A stretch of DNA of 56,213 nt, taken from the NCBI GenBank assembly GCA_014323865.1, contig JACONG010000005.1:89435-145647 (forward strand), written 5' to 3'. Below, one piece after another: positions 36,276 to 44,663 of the stretch (position 1 is the stretch's first letter; every line of letters begins with the position of its first letter). The DNA is from Rhodospirillales bacterium. GTDB lineage: Bacteria; Pseudomonadota; Alphaproteobacteria; SP197. The notes beneath the pieces are model-generated. The model was not told the origin of the DNA. It saw nothing but the letters and a program-made list of their open reading frames with translations, and did not search any database. Both the position numbers and the translations under genes were made by a program.

Positions 36276-37526
36276 TCAAGACGCCGGCTTCAATCGCCAC
36301 ACGTCGTCCTCGCCCTTCTCGAACGGCCAAACCAGGCCCTCCGGCAGGCTCTCCGGCGGCGGCGAGGGCCGGGCGCTGCGCAGCTCCTCCTTCGTCAGAC
36401 CGGTCACGCCGGAGAGGGTCGCTTTGGTGAGATCCGCTCCACCGAGGTGCGGGCCGGAGAGGTTCGCGCCGTAGAGGTTCGCGCCGTAGAGGTTCGCGCC
36501 GGAGAGGTCCGCGTCGGTGAGGTTCGCGCCTAAGAGGTCCGCGCCGGAGAGGTTCGCGTCGGTGAGGTTCGCGCCGGAGAGGTTCGCGTCTCTAAGGTCC
36601 GCGCGGGAGAGGTCCGCGCGGGAGAGGTCCGCGCGGGAGAGGTCCGCGCGGGAGAGGTCCGCGTCTCTAAGGTTTGCGCCTCTAAGGTTTGCGCCTCTAA
36701 GGTCCGCGCGGGAGAGGTCCGCGTCTCTAAGGTTTGCGCCTCTAAGGTTTGCGCCTCTAAGGTCCGCGCCTCTAAGGTCCGCGCCGGAGAGGTCCGCGCC
36801 GGAGAGGTCCGCGCCGGAGAGGTCCGCGCCGGAGAGGTCCGCGCCGGAGAGGTGCGTGCCAGAAAGATCGGGCTTCCAGGAAACTTCGATACCAGTCAAT
36901 CTGCCTTGATCGGACAGAAGCCTTCGGCATTTCCCCACCGCCCTTGCCGCCGCTTTGACATCCGTCGGGCACCGTTGTTCCGCGTGTTTCGAGACTGTTG
37001 CATCGTCGGCGCTATCGACCGCCTTTGCCGCCGCGGGCTCGGTCGGGTGCTTTACGAACGCGCAAAGCAGCTGCATGATCTGAACGTGATAGTTTTTGGG
37101 GTGTTCTCGAGCCAGCCGCTCCAGTGCGTAGATGCCGCCCATGCGAGTGGCCGGCGTGGCACTGCCCAGCATGTCCGCGCCCTTCTGGTAGCGCTCGTTC
37201 CGAAGGCCGCGCTCGGAGGTTTCCGCCTGTCTGTGAGCGACGACACTCCGCAATACGGCCAGCGGCAGGCCGATGAAAGCCGCAAGGAGGGCTCCAAGCG
37301 CTAGCGCCAGGTTGCGCAGGGTCTCGCTGTTGGATGGGGTTTTTTCATGTGCCCAACCCCACAACCAGTGTGCCGAACCCCACAACCAGTCCCAGTACCA
37401 CACCACCAGAATGACCAGCACCACCGACAGAAACAGTGCCACAAAAGACCACTTGAGCCATACCTGCAGCCGACGCCAACCGCCCCAGCCCTGAAGCTTG
37501 CCCCAAAGGTTCCGAAGTCTCGTCAT
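36276..37526 (-). CDS. Membrane-anchored pentapeptide-repeat protein
   Basis: A 416-aa protein. The start at 37526 (MTRLRNLWGK) is chosen over 37685 because the extension is low complexity. Two TM segments (about 22-45 and 70-95) flank a W-rich stretch. A conserved cytosolic module follows (LRNERYQKGADMLGSATPA, RMGGIYALERLAREHPKNYH, about 110-160), then from about residue 225 some 28 tandem pentapeptides of the A(D/N)LxxADL type, forming a quadrilateral right-handed beta-helix. A short charged tail ends the protein. Proteins of this architecture are common, with unknown function; no gyrase-protection motif is evident. The repeat DNA is strongly homogenised. Confidence 0.88.
   Translation of the reverse strand: MTRLRNLWGKLQGWGGWRRLQVWLKWSFVALFLSVVLVILVVWYWDWLWGSAHWLWGWAHEKTPSNSETLRNLALALGALLAAFIGLPLAVLRSVVAHRQAETSERGLRNERYQKGADMLGSATPATRMGGIYALERLAREHPKNYHVQIMQLLCAFVKHPTEPAAAKAVDSADDATVSKHAEQRCPTDVKAAARAVGKCRRLLSDQGRLTGIEVSWKPDLSGTHLSGADLSGADLSGADLSGADLSGADLRGADLRGANLRGANLRDADLSRADLRGANLRGANLRDADLSRADLSRADLSRADLSRADLRDANLSGANLTDANLSGADLLGANLTDADLSGANLYGANLYGANLSGPHLGGADLTKATLSGVTGLTKEELRSARPSPPPESLPEGLVWPFEKGEDDVWRLKPAS
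36431..36861. repeat. Tandem 15-bp repeats encoding pentapeptides
   Basis: About 28 head-to-tail 15-bp units inside the pentapeptide gene, mostly GCG(C/G)(C/G)GGAGAGGTCC or GCGTCTCTAAGGTTT variants on the plus strand. Several blocks are identical at DNA level, and a multi-unit block (GCGTCTCTAAGG... at about 36661-36720 and again at 36721-36770) is itself duplicated, indicating recent expansion. Confidence 0.9.
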
Positions 37527-37931
37527 CCTGTCACCGTCCCTCTCCACCGGACCGTGATCCGCTGCACAAGGCGCGACCGGCAAGCCCCTTGCGAAGACCA
37601 TCTCCCGAAGGCTCAGGGGCCGGACGGGGACCGGAGTGCGGGAACACGCCGAACCGAGCCCCGAACCGTGAGAGCGGCCTGCCACGAACGAGACCGGTCA
37701 AGCGCCGGCCGTCCCGCCGCATCGCACGAGGCGGGGCCAGAATCCATGGGAAACGCCCCTCTTGTCCATACCTGAAACCGAAGGTGGGGGCTTCGCCCCC
37801 CTGAAGGCCGGCGCGCCTCTCGCGCCCTGAATCGGCGGCAAACGCGGCATGGTCAAGCGCATCGAAGCCGCAGGATTGAGCGTCATCCTGACCCTGCCGT
37901 TCGGGCGCGGCTCCATCCGCACCGGTCGACC
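37527..37931. other. Gene-poor region with one hairpin
   Basis: I see no gene. A GGGGGC-TTC-GCCCCC hairpin is at 37786-37800. A plus-strand frame from about 37850 (MVKRIEAAGLSVILTLPFGRG) looks coding-like but runs out of frame at the SDR tail, and I do not recognise it. Confidence 0.4.
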
Positions 37932-38021
37932 GATGCCGTCTGCTATCTGCTCGACGACAGCGGCCGATCGATCAGCGGTGCCGTGATGACCGTGACGGGA
38001 GGACTGCTCAGGGGGCGTTGA
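37932..38021 (+). pseudogene. SDR C-terminal tail remnant
   Basis: Thirty codons ending in TGA read DAVCYLLDDSGRSISGAV then MTVTGGLL, the characteristic last strand and cofactor-adjacent G-G of a short-chain dehydrogenase (compare V-T-G-x-x-x-x-V-D-G-G). Nothing upstream in this frame belongs to an SDR, so the gene has been deleted except for its tail. A second independent SDR remnant lies at 5.6-5.9 kb. Confidence 0.65.
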
Positions 38022-38036
38022 ATCGCTTCTGTTCGA

Positions 38037-38393
38037 TCAGGACTTGCCGGTTGACTCACCTGGGACAAACACAACGCGCCGCGTCCGTTTGCCTCTGAAC
38101 TCATCCATGTCCAAGTCAACCAACAGGTATGAGTAGATCTTTGCCGAGTCCACATCGGCCTTGTCGGGATTGTCCCACCCGAGATCCGAATGGAGATCCT
38201 TCGTCATAATGTACCCGAATCGCTTCAACCTCTCGTCTGCAAGCCTCCTGATTTCGTCATAACTATGGAGCTTTCCGTGGACCTTCCCAACGGAACGAAC
38301 TGCCTTTTCGAATTGTTCTCGCGTGGTGTTTCGGTCCCGGTAGTTGTTCGAGAACACGAAGTCCTCACCCTCAATTTGAATCGGTTCTCTCAT
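38037..38393 (-). CDS. Hypothetical protein with overlapping leader ORF
   Basis: A 118-aa soluble protein with no recognised domain: a charged N-terminal half (MREPIQIEGEDFVFSNNY, then TREQFEKAVRSVGKVHG), a helix with SYDEIRRLADERLKRFGY, and a C-terminal KIYSYLLVDLDMDEFRGKR segment. The frame is open to 38465, but the start at 38393 is preferred: a ten-codon ORF with a strong ribosome site ends exactly over this ATG (ATGA), which would couple translation. It is AT-richer than its neighbours and isolated between a decayed region and the flavin oxidoreductase, so it may be an acquired gene. A 10-bp inverted repeat lies just upstream. Confidence 0.6.
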   Translation of the reverse strand: MREPIQIEGEDFVFSNNYRDRNTTREQFEKAVRSVGKVHGKLHSYDEIRRLADERLKRFGYIMTKDLHSDLGWDNPDKADVDSAKIYSYLLVDLDMDEFRGKRTRRVVFVPGESTGKS

Positions 38394-38422
38394 TTGATCT
38401 GTTCTCCCAGGGGGCTCGACAT
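38390..38422 (-). CDS. Putative ten-residue leader peptide
   Basis: A minimal ORF (MSSPLGEQIK) with GGAGGGAAGC directly upstream, the best ribosome-binding site in the area. Its TGA overlaps the ATG of the following gene. It could be a translational coupler or chance; no attenuator hairpin is evident. Confidence 0.3.
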   Translation of the reverse strand: MSSPLGEQIK

Positions 38423-38435
38423 GCTTCCCTCCGAT

Positions 38436-38465
38436 ATCATATCGCGATTTTGTCTGCGATATCAT
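38436..38465. promoter_or_regulatory. Inverted repeat upstream of the hypothetical gene
   Basis: Ten-bp arms with one mismatch (38436-38445 ATCATATCGC and 38456-38465 GCGATATCAT) separated by 10 bp. It lies 14 bp before the leader ORF and could be an operator for an unlinked or self-encoded regulator. Confidence 0.45.
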
Positions 38466-38541
38466 GATTCATACCAATCGGCATCGACGGTGACCACACC
38501 CTCGCGGTCGCCATATAGATGACACGGTGGAACGATCGGCC

Positions 38542-40593
38542 CTACATCACCCGCACGAACCGCATGGCGTCATAGACAGCGGCGTGGATGTTGCGGCTTT
38601 CAACGGCGTCGCCCAGGCGGAAGAGCTGGAAGCGGCCGTCCGGGTTGGTCTCCAGCGTCTGCGACCGGAAGGCGATCAGGGCGTCATAGTCGACCGCACC
38701 CAGGTTGACCGACTGCGGCCTGAGCGCAAAGTAGAGGTCGTCGAGCGGCAGGGTGGCGTGTTCGACAACGACCTGGTCGACCAGACGTTCGCCCACCGTG
38801 CTTTCGGTGAACGCGCTGTAGAGCGTGGCGCGCAGCTTGTTGCCTTCACGGGTGACGTGGCTGACGCGCGTGTTGATCGTGATCGTGACGCCGTGGGTCT
38901 GGAAGAACTCGGCATAGGGCGCATGGGTCAGCGCGCCGAGTTCCGGAGCGAAGGTGCGTTCGGGCGAGATGATCTCGACCCTGGCACCCGACTTTGCCGC
39001 GAGCCAGGCGGCCTGCATGCCCGGCTGGTGGCCGTTGTCGTCGAACACCAGAACGTCCCCGGCAGGCGCGACATCGCCCGAGAGCAGGTCCCAGGAACTG
39101 ATGGCGAGGTCGGCACCCTCCTCCAGAATCTCCTTGTTGGGCAGGCCACCGGTGCAGATCAGGACCACATCGGGCTGCTCGGCCAGAACGTCATCAGCCT
39201 CGGCATAGGTGTTGCAGCGCATGTCGACGCCGAGCTTCTCGAGCCGGGCGGCGCGCCAGTCGACCACACCGATGATGTCCTTGCGGTTCTCGGTGCGGGC
39301 GGCGAGCCGGACCTGGCCGCCGGGCCGGTCGGCCGCCTCGAAGACGGTCACGTCGTGGCCACGCTCGCCGGCGACCCGCGCCGCTTCGAGACCCGCCGGG
39401 CCGGCACCGACGACGACAATCTTCCTCGTCGGCCCGTCGCTCGGCGTCACAAGCTGCGGCATCTCGGCCTCGCGACCGGTCGCGGGGTTGTGGACGCAGA
39501 GCGCGCCGGTGCCTGCGTAGACACTTTCGAGGCAATAGGTCGCGCCGACGCAGGGGCGGATCTCCTCCTCCCGGCCCGCGGCGATCTTGTTGACGATGTG
39601 GGGGTCGGCGATGTGCGCGCGCGTCATGCCGACCATGTCGAGCTTGCCCTCGGCGACGGCATGCCGGGCGGTCGCGACATCGGCGATCCTGTTGGCGTGG
39701 AAGATCGGGAACCTCGTATCGGCCTTGACCTCGCCCGCGAAGTCGAGATGGGGCGACAAACGCATGCCGGCGACGGGAATGATGTCGGTCAGCGAACGGT
39801 CGTGGTCGATGTGGCCCTTGATCACGTTGATGAAGTCGATCTTGCCGGAGTCGATGAAGCGCCGGGCGATCTCCAGGCCTTCATGACGGTCGAAACCCTT
39901 CTGCCAGTTCTCGTCGAGCGACATGCGTGTGCCGACGATGAAGTCCGGGCCGACGTTGGCCCGCACGCTCTCCATCACGGCCAGAGCGAACCTGATACGG
40001 TTCTCCAGGCTGCCGCCCCATTCGTCGTCGCGCCTGTTGGTGGCGGGCGAGAAGAACTGGTCCATCAGGTGGCCGTAGGACTCGAACTCGATGCCGTCCA
40101 TGCCCGCTTCCTTCATGCGGGCCGCGGCGGTGCCGTAGTCGGCGATGACACGCTCGATGTCCCAGTCTTCCATCTCCTTCGGGAAGGCGCGATGGGCCGG
40201 CTCGCGCACCATCGAGGGTGCCAGCGTGGGCAGCCAGGCCTCCTTGTTCCAGTTGGTGCGGCGGCCGAGGTGGGTGATCTGGATCATCACCGCCGCGCCA
40301 TGCTCGTGGCAGGCGTCGGTCAGGCGCCGGAGCGGGGCGACGATCTCGTCCTTCCAGGCCTGCATGTTCATGAAAGCCTGTGCCGAGTCCCGGGAGACCA
40401 CGGTGGAGCCCGCGATCATGGTCATCGCGATGCCGCCCTTCGCCTTCTCCTCGTGGTAACGGATGTAGCGCTCGCCGGGCAGCCCGTCCTCGGTGTAGCC
40501 CGGCTCATGCGCGGTCGACATGATCCTGTTCCTCAGCGTCAGGTGCTTGAGACGATAGGGCTGCAGCAGCGGATCGGTGGCCGGATCGTACAT
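38542..40593 (-). CDS. NADH:flavin oxidoreductase, dimethylamine/N-methylproline demethylase-like
   Basis: A 683-aa three-domain protein of the Old-yellow-enzyme/TMADH group: an N-terminal FMN TIM barrel (about 1-345), a small FeS region, and C-terminal NAD/FAD domains (VVVGAGPAGLEAARVAG, about 391-407). The FeS motif reads RPCVGATYC ... ALCVHNP, so the canonical C-x2-C-x2-C has Ala in the middle position; three cysteines remain, a form I associate with the StcD/N-methylproline demethylase branch. Start at 40593 (MYDPATDPLL). It is divergent from a DAO-type FAD oxidoreductase with a 137-bp shared promoter region, suggesting joint catabolism of an N-methylated amino compound. Confidence 0.85.
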   Translation of the reverse strand: MYDPATDPLLQPYRLKHLTLRNRIMSTAHEPGYTEDGLPGERYIRYHEEKAKGGIAMTMIAGSTVVSRDSAQAFMNMQAWKDEIVAPLRRLTDACHEHGAAVMIQITHLGRRTNWNKEAWLPTLAPSMVREPAHRAFPKEMEDWDIERVIADYGTAAARMKEAGMDGIEFESYGHLMDQFFSPATNRRDDEWGGSLENRIRFALAVMESVRANVGPDFIVGTRMSLDENWQKGFDRHEGLEIARRFIDSGKIDFINVIKGHIDHDRSLTDIIPVAGMRLSPHLDFAGEVKADTRFPIFHANRIADVATARHAVAEGKLDMVGMTRAHIADPHIVNKIAAGREEEIRPCVGATYCLESVYAGTGALCVHNPATGREAEMPQLVTPSDGPTRKIVVVGAGPAGLEAARVAGERGHDVTVFEAADRPGGQVRLAARTENRKDIIGVVDWRAARLEKLGVDMRCNTYAEADDVLAEQPDVVLICTGGLPNKEILEEGADLAISSWDLLSGDVAPAGDVLVFDDNGHQPGMQAAWLAAKSGARVEIISPERTFAPELGALTHAPYAEFFQTHGVTITINTRVSHVTREGNKLRATLYSAFTESTVGERLVDQVVVEHATLPLDDLYFALRPQSVNLGAVDYDALIAFRSQTLETNPDGRFQLFRLGDAVESRNIHAAVYDAMRFVRVM

Positions 40594-40730
40594 GGAAACC
40601 TGTCCTTCCAGAGACGGCGGCAAGACTCGCCCGCCCGCCCGTGGATTGCAAGGCGGTGCCGTGCCAAGGCGCGGCGCGTCGTGATAGGAAGGGCGGTCTT
40701 GCCATAGGGGACGAGCCAAAGGGTACGACG
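40594..40730. promoter_or_regulatory. Divergent promoter region of the demethylase pair
   Basis: A 137-bp spacer between two divergent oxidoreductase genes; it must contain both promoters. I see no clear dyad and cannot place -10/-35 elements. Confidence 0.35.
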
Positions 40731-42059
40731 ATGACCGAGGCAACGACCGTCAACATCCTTCCGCGTGACGACAACACCAACGGCTGGAGCCGCATCCTGC
40801 CCGCACGCACGCCCAAGCCGTCGCTCAAGGGCGATGTCAGGGCCGACTGGGTCGTGCTCGGCGCGGGCTGGGCCGGCATGGCCGCCGCCCGCCGCCTGGC
40901 CGGGAACCGACCCGACGACAGCATCATCCTGGTCGAGGCGGGCGAGGTCGGCGAGAACGCCTCGGGTCGCAATTCGGGCTTCGCCATCGACCTGCCGCAC
41001 AATGTCGGCAGCTCGCTGGAAGAACTCGAAGGCAGCCACCGCTTCATGGCGCTGGCGCGCGCCGCAATCGATCACCTTGAGGCCTCGGTCAACACCTTCG
41101 GGATCGACTGCAACTGGAGCCGGCAGGGCAAGTACCACTGCTCGCACTCGGCGCGCGGCAAGCGCGAGATCCTTGAACCGTTTGCCAGGGAACTGGACGC
41201 CCTCGGCGAGCCCTGTCGCTGGCTCGACGCAAGGGAACTGCAGGGCGAGGTCGGCACGCCCTACTACCACGCGGCGGTCTACACGCCGGGCTGCGTGCTG
41301 ATGAATCCGGCGGCGCTGTGCCGTGGCCTGGGCGACACCATGCCCGAGAACGTCACGCTCCATGAGAATACGCCGGTCACCCGGCTGGAGCGGGAAAACG
41401 GCATCCGTCTCACGACGCCGGAGGGATCGGTCCACGCCCCGCGCATGATGCTGACGACCAACGGTTTCGCCGAACAGTTCGGCTTTTTCTCCGACAAGCT
41501 GATCCCGATCGCCGCACACGCCAGCCTGACCCGCCCGCTGACGGCCAGCGAACGCCGGGCACTCGGCGGCAACGACGACTGGGGCATCACGCCCGCCAAC
41601 GCGATCGCCGGTGTGACCATGCGGTTCACCCAGGATCACCGCATCCTGATCCGCCACGGCTTCCACTACACACCGTCCTTTCGCATCGCCGACCGGCAGT
41701 TGCGCGACGCTGTCGAGCATCACACGCGCTGCTTCGCCGACCGCTTCCCGATGCTGCCCGACGTCACTTTCGATCACTCGTGGTCGGGCTTCGTCTGCAT
41801 GTCACGCAACAGCGCGCCGGGCTTTGGCAAGGTCGCGTCCAACGTCTGGGCGTCGGTCTGCCAGAACGCCGTCGGTGTCACCAAGGGCACGATCGGCGGG
41901 CTGCTCGCCGCCGATATGGCGTGCGAGCGCGAGAACGAACTGATCGGCTTCATGCAAAGCCTGGGCGAACCCGATCCCCTGCCCCACAAGGCACTGCTGA
42001 AGATCGGCGTACCCGCGCGCATCGCTTGGGACATCTTCACCAACCGTCACGAAAAGTAA
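40731..42059 (+). CDS. FAD-dependent oxidoreductase (DAO family, PuuB-like)
   Basis: A 442-aa flavoenzyme of the D-amino-acid-oxidase/glycine-oxidase superfamily. The FAD Rossmann motif is VVLGAGWAGMAAARRLAG (about 41-58), followed by ENASGRNSGFAIDLPHN, a typical flavin-contact segment in gamma-glutamylputrescine and sarcosine oxidases. The C-terminal part has WSGFVCMSRNSAPGFG and the QNAVGVTKGTIGGLLAADM block that closes over the isoalloxazine. The start at 40731 follows a TACG spacer after an AAGGG site. It oxidises a primary or secondary amine; pairing with the divergent demethylase suggests an N-methyl or polyamine-like substrate. Confidence 0.88.
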   Translation: MTEATTVNILPRDDNTNGWSRILPARTPKPSLKGDVRADWVVLGAGWAGMAAARRLAGNRPDDSIILVEAGEVGENASGRNSGFAIDLPHNVGSSLEELEGSHRFMALARAAIDHLEASVNTFGIDCNWSRQGKYHCSHSARGKREILEPFARELDALGEPCRWLDARELQGEVGTPYYHAAVYTPGCVLMNPAALCRGLGDTMPENVTLHENTPVTRLERENGIRLTTPEGSVHAPRMMLTTNGFAEQFGFFSDKLIPIAAHASLTRPLTASERRALGGNDDWGITPANAIAGVTMRFTQDHRILIRHGFHYTPSFRIADRQLRDAVEHHTRCFADRFPMLPDVTFDHSWSGFVCMSRNSAPGFGKVASNVWASVCQNAVGVTKGTIGGLLAADMACERENELIGFMQSLGEPDPLPHKALLKIGVPARIAWDIFTNRHEK

Positions 42060-42067
42060 GGGTCCCG

Positions 42068-42430
42068 ATGGCCAGGTACAACTGCAACAAATGTCCGGCC
42101 TATTGCTGTTCCTATGCACGGATCATCGTGACCGATGAGGACATCGCCAGGCTCGCAGACCATCACGACATCTCGCCCGGGACGGCGCGCAAGCGTTTCA
42201 CCAGGAAGGGCGAGGAAAAGGGCGAGCGCATCCTGCGCCACCGGGACGACGAGCACTTCACGACGATCTGCGCCTTCATCGATCCCGAGACGCGCAACTG
42301 CACGGTCTACGAGGCACGCCCGGCGATCTGCCGGGAGTTCCCCGGCGCGGGCCGCTGCGGCTACTACGACTTCCTGACCTTCGAACGCGACGCCCAGGAC
42401 GACCCCGACTGGATCGCCACGACGGGGTAG
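42068..42430 (+). CDS. YkgJ-family cysteine-cluster protein
   Basis: A 120-aa Zn- or Fe-S-binding protein of the CxxCxxCC family. N-terminal CNKCPAYCCSYARI (residues 6-19) and a C-terminal C ... C ... C-R-E-F-P-x-x-R-C set give eight cysteines, enough for one or two metal sites. The start at 42068 has no overlap but lies eight bases after the upstream oxidoreductase, so they form an operon. Function of the family is unknown; it may aid cofactor handling of its operon partner (inference). Confidence 0.82.
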   Translation: MARYNCNKCPAYCCSYARIIVTDEDIARLADHHDISPGTARKRFTRKGEEKGERILRHRDDEHFTTICAFIDPETRNCTVYEARPAICREFPGAGRCGYYDFLTFERDAQDDPDWIATTG

Positions 42431-42447
42431 TCAGCCAAACAGCGTTC

Positions 42448-43335
42448 CTAGACCCGAAACTGACCACGATAATGATCATCAAGACACTCTTCCTCACCAG
42501 CTGACAAACGAGTTGAAAAAATACCCAGCATCCGGCGGACGAACATATCAAAATTATAGAACCCAGAACTGCTTGATATCTTCTTGTTAAAAAAATTCGC
42601 CAAATTAAAAGAGTAAACGCAAAGAAGGTGCCCCAACATATCAAAACGCGCCTCTATTTGAATATCTTCCGGGCATTTGACCGGAGTTTCTGTCTGACAA
42701 CGAACCTTCGCGCCTCTCTTCTTCAAGTATTCAATGTTCAATGTAGGTGGGCATGTTTTGCTCAGGTGCAGGTTGGCTCTGTGTTTCTTTCGGTCAAACA
42801 AACCACAGCCAACGCAAATAGCCGCCGCATCGGCTCTGACCCATCGATGGCTGGCAATCAAGAACTTTCGGTATTCAAGCAAAAGTTCCTGACAAGAACG
42901 CTCAACTCTTTCATTTCCAGCAGCATAGAGCTCCCGAACGAGTGCGGCTGTAGTCTCTTTACCAAAAACGTCATTCTCCCAACTATAACCCTTCGAGTAG
43001 ATGACTCTGTCGTGATCGATATATTTTCCCAACAAATGATCAAAGTCACGATCCAAGCAGATAATAACATTCTCCACACTACCATCAGTTAATTTCTGTA
43101 GAAGAGCTTTTACATTTGATTTTGATCCAGCTGATCGCAAATGAACGTTGTGATTGGGAGCATACCTTTCAAACAGAGACGACCAAAAAAATACATCGTT
43201 TGTTGTCCAGTCACCCTCTCCTTTTAGTGCAGCAATAGTATTCACCGATGCACCGCCCTCAACATAGACGACAAAATCAACCCTGTGGAATAGGTGTTTG
43301 TTGGTCTCCCCACTGTTCGAGCGAAGGAACGTCAT
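42448..43335 (-). CDS. DUF4435 (TOPRIM-like) protein, AriB-like effector of a PARIS-type system
   Basis: A 295-aa protein. Its N-terminal half fits DUF4435, an OLD/TOPRIM-type nuclease fold: the catalytic acid E26 (VVYVEGG), the DxDxD cluster D95/D97/D99 (IICLDRDFD), and the following SKGYSWENDVF block typical of the family. The C-terminal half is helical with several cysteines (ICVGCGLF, CPED). It overlaps the ATPase gene upstream by four bases (ATGA). ATPase + DUF4435 pairs are the architecture of PARIS (AriA-AriB), where AriA sequesters AriB and releases it as a toxic nuclease on sensing phage anti-restriction proteins. AT-rich codons mark horizontal origin. Subfamily identity needs a profile search. 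Confidence 0.72.
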   Translation of the reverse strand: MTFLRSNSGETNKHLFHRVDFVVYVEGGASVNTIAALKGEGDWTTNDVFFWSSLFERYAPNHNVHLRSAGSKSNVKALLQKLTDGSVENVIICLDRDFDHLLGKYIDHDRVIYSKGYSWENDVFGKETTAALVRELYAAGNERVERSCQELLLEYRKFLIASHRWVRADAAAICVGCGLFDRKKHRANLHLSKTCPPTLNIEYLKKRGAKVRCQTETPVKCPEDIQIEARFDMLGHLLCVYSFNLANFFNKKISSSSGFYNFDMFVRRMLGIFSTRLSAGEEECLDDHYRGQFRV

Positions 43336-44663
43336 TGAACCAACGATTCCATATCAATTACGTTATCCCCAAATCTTCCAACGATGTCTGGAGAATGGGT
43401 CGCAAAGACAATTTGTGTACTGGGATTCAACTCCAGAAGACTGGGGATAAGTTTTTCTTGCCAATCCACATGGAGCGACAACTCTGGCTCGTCTGCGATG
43501 TAAATGCATTTCTTTCCTCTTTGAAGCAAAGACTCACCCAAGAGTATAAGCATCTGCTTCTCGCCGCTAGACAAATCCCGGACATCCAATTTTTCGTCTG
43601 ACTCAGTTGTAGCATGGAGTTCATTTAGATCATCAACATGCATTGTTTTGCGGAAAAACAAATCGTCAAGCAGTCGAATAAAGCTATCTCGCGGCTCAAA
43701 TATCTCATCTTGCTTTTTCTGAAATCTTTTCCATTCAGCGATAACATCACCAATTCTTGCCATGCTAAAGAGAAGCCCAGCATTTTTCATATCGAGAGAG
43801 ATTTTAGCATTTGAATCACTATCATGACTAGGAACGACATTCTGAACATTCTGTGTCAATTCTTGTACAGTGGAAAAGTATTTATCAATAACTTGGTTTG
43901 ACTTTGAATGTGGAACATGAAGTTCATTAAAAATTTTACGAAGCTCTTCTTTGAATTCACCTACGGATTTATCTGCATCTGATTTTGTAAAATCGTCAAT
44001 AGTTTTCTCGACATTTTGATCCTCAAGAAGCGACATGAAGATGAATTCTTGAAACCGTTGAGACTCTTAATCACGTTCTCTGGATAGCTCAGAGAAATAT
44101 CTTATAAAATTATTATTGAGTTCATGCAGTTTTCGGTCGACGGTCGACTCATAGTTGTCTTCACGTTCGTCGAAACTGGCAGTCTCCGAACGGTGAATAG
44201 ATAACCAACTCATCCGAACCAGTTTTTCAAGCTGTTGTGTCAGTTCATTCGTATCAAGCGCAACCCGCCGCGACCTCAGTTCTCTCTGATATCGTCTTCC
44301 GCGAATGAGGCGTCGCTCCATATAGTCACTAAGTGAATATGTTTGCGACTTCTTTTCTGATATCTTTCTCTTAATTTTATATTGGATCTCTGGAAAAGGA
44401 AGATCCTTATGTTTCTTTTTCTCAACCGTTATGGAAGGCTTGGCGAAACTCTTACGCGTCTTCAAGATAACTCTAACATGTTGGAAATCTATCCGTTCGA
44501 GTGTCAACCAATCTGCCTCTAGAACAGCGGCGATAAGATTGACGAACGTCGTCTTACCTGCACCATTCTTGCCGATAAGAAAATTGACGTCAGAGTTGAG
44601 CTGAACCTCAATCGATCTTTTGCCCCAGAAGCCTTCAATCTCGATTCTGTCAATAAGGTTCAT
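43332..44663 (-). pseudogene. AAA/ABC-type ATPase (AriA-like) interrupted by one in-frame TAA
   Basis: One reading frame of 443 codons broken by a single TAA at 44067-44069. The first part (198 aa) has Walker A IGKNGAGKTTFVNLI with K37. The second part has all remaining ATPase motifs: signature DLSSGEKQMLILLGE, Walker B CIYIADEPELSLH, and the FATHSPDIVG switch, ending at 43332. The ten codons between the TAA and the next ATG (44036) read ESQRFQEFIF in the same frame, as expected for a continuous ancestral protein, so this is a nonsense change, not a frameshift or two genes. Possible readings are: recent inactivation, translation of two halves that re-associate, or sequencing error. It is the ATPase partner of the DUF4435 gene with which it overlaps. 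Confidence 0.75.

Noticed and set aside
36431..36861. Regular short repeats that could suggest a CRISPR array
   Set aside because: Units are 15 bp head-to-tail without unique spacers and encode in-frame pentapeptides.
44067..44069. Stop-codon recoding (selenocysteine or pyrrolysine) to explain the premature TAA and TAG
   Set aside because: TAA is neither the Sec nor the Pyl codon, no SECIS-like or Pyl genes are visible, RF1 is intact, and TAG ends clpB and hisS normally. Nonsense mutation or error is simpler.
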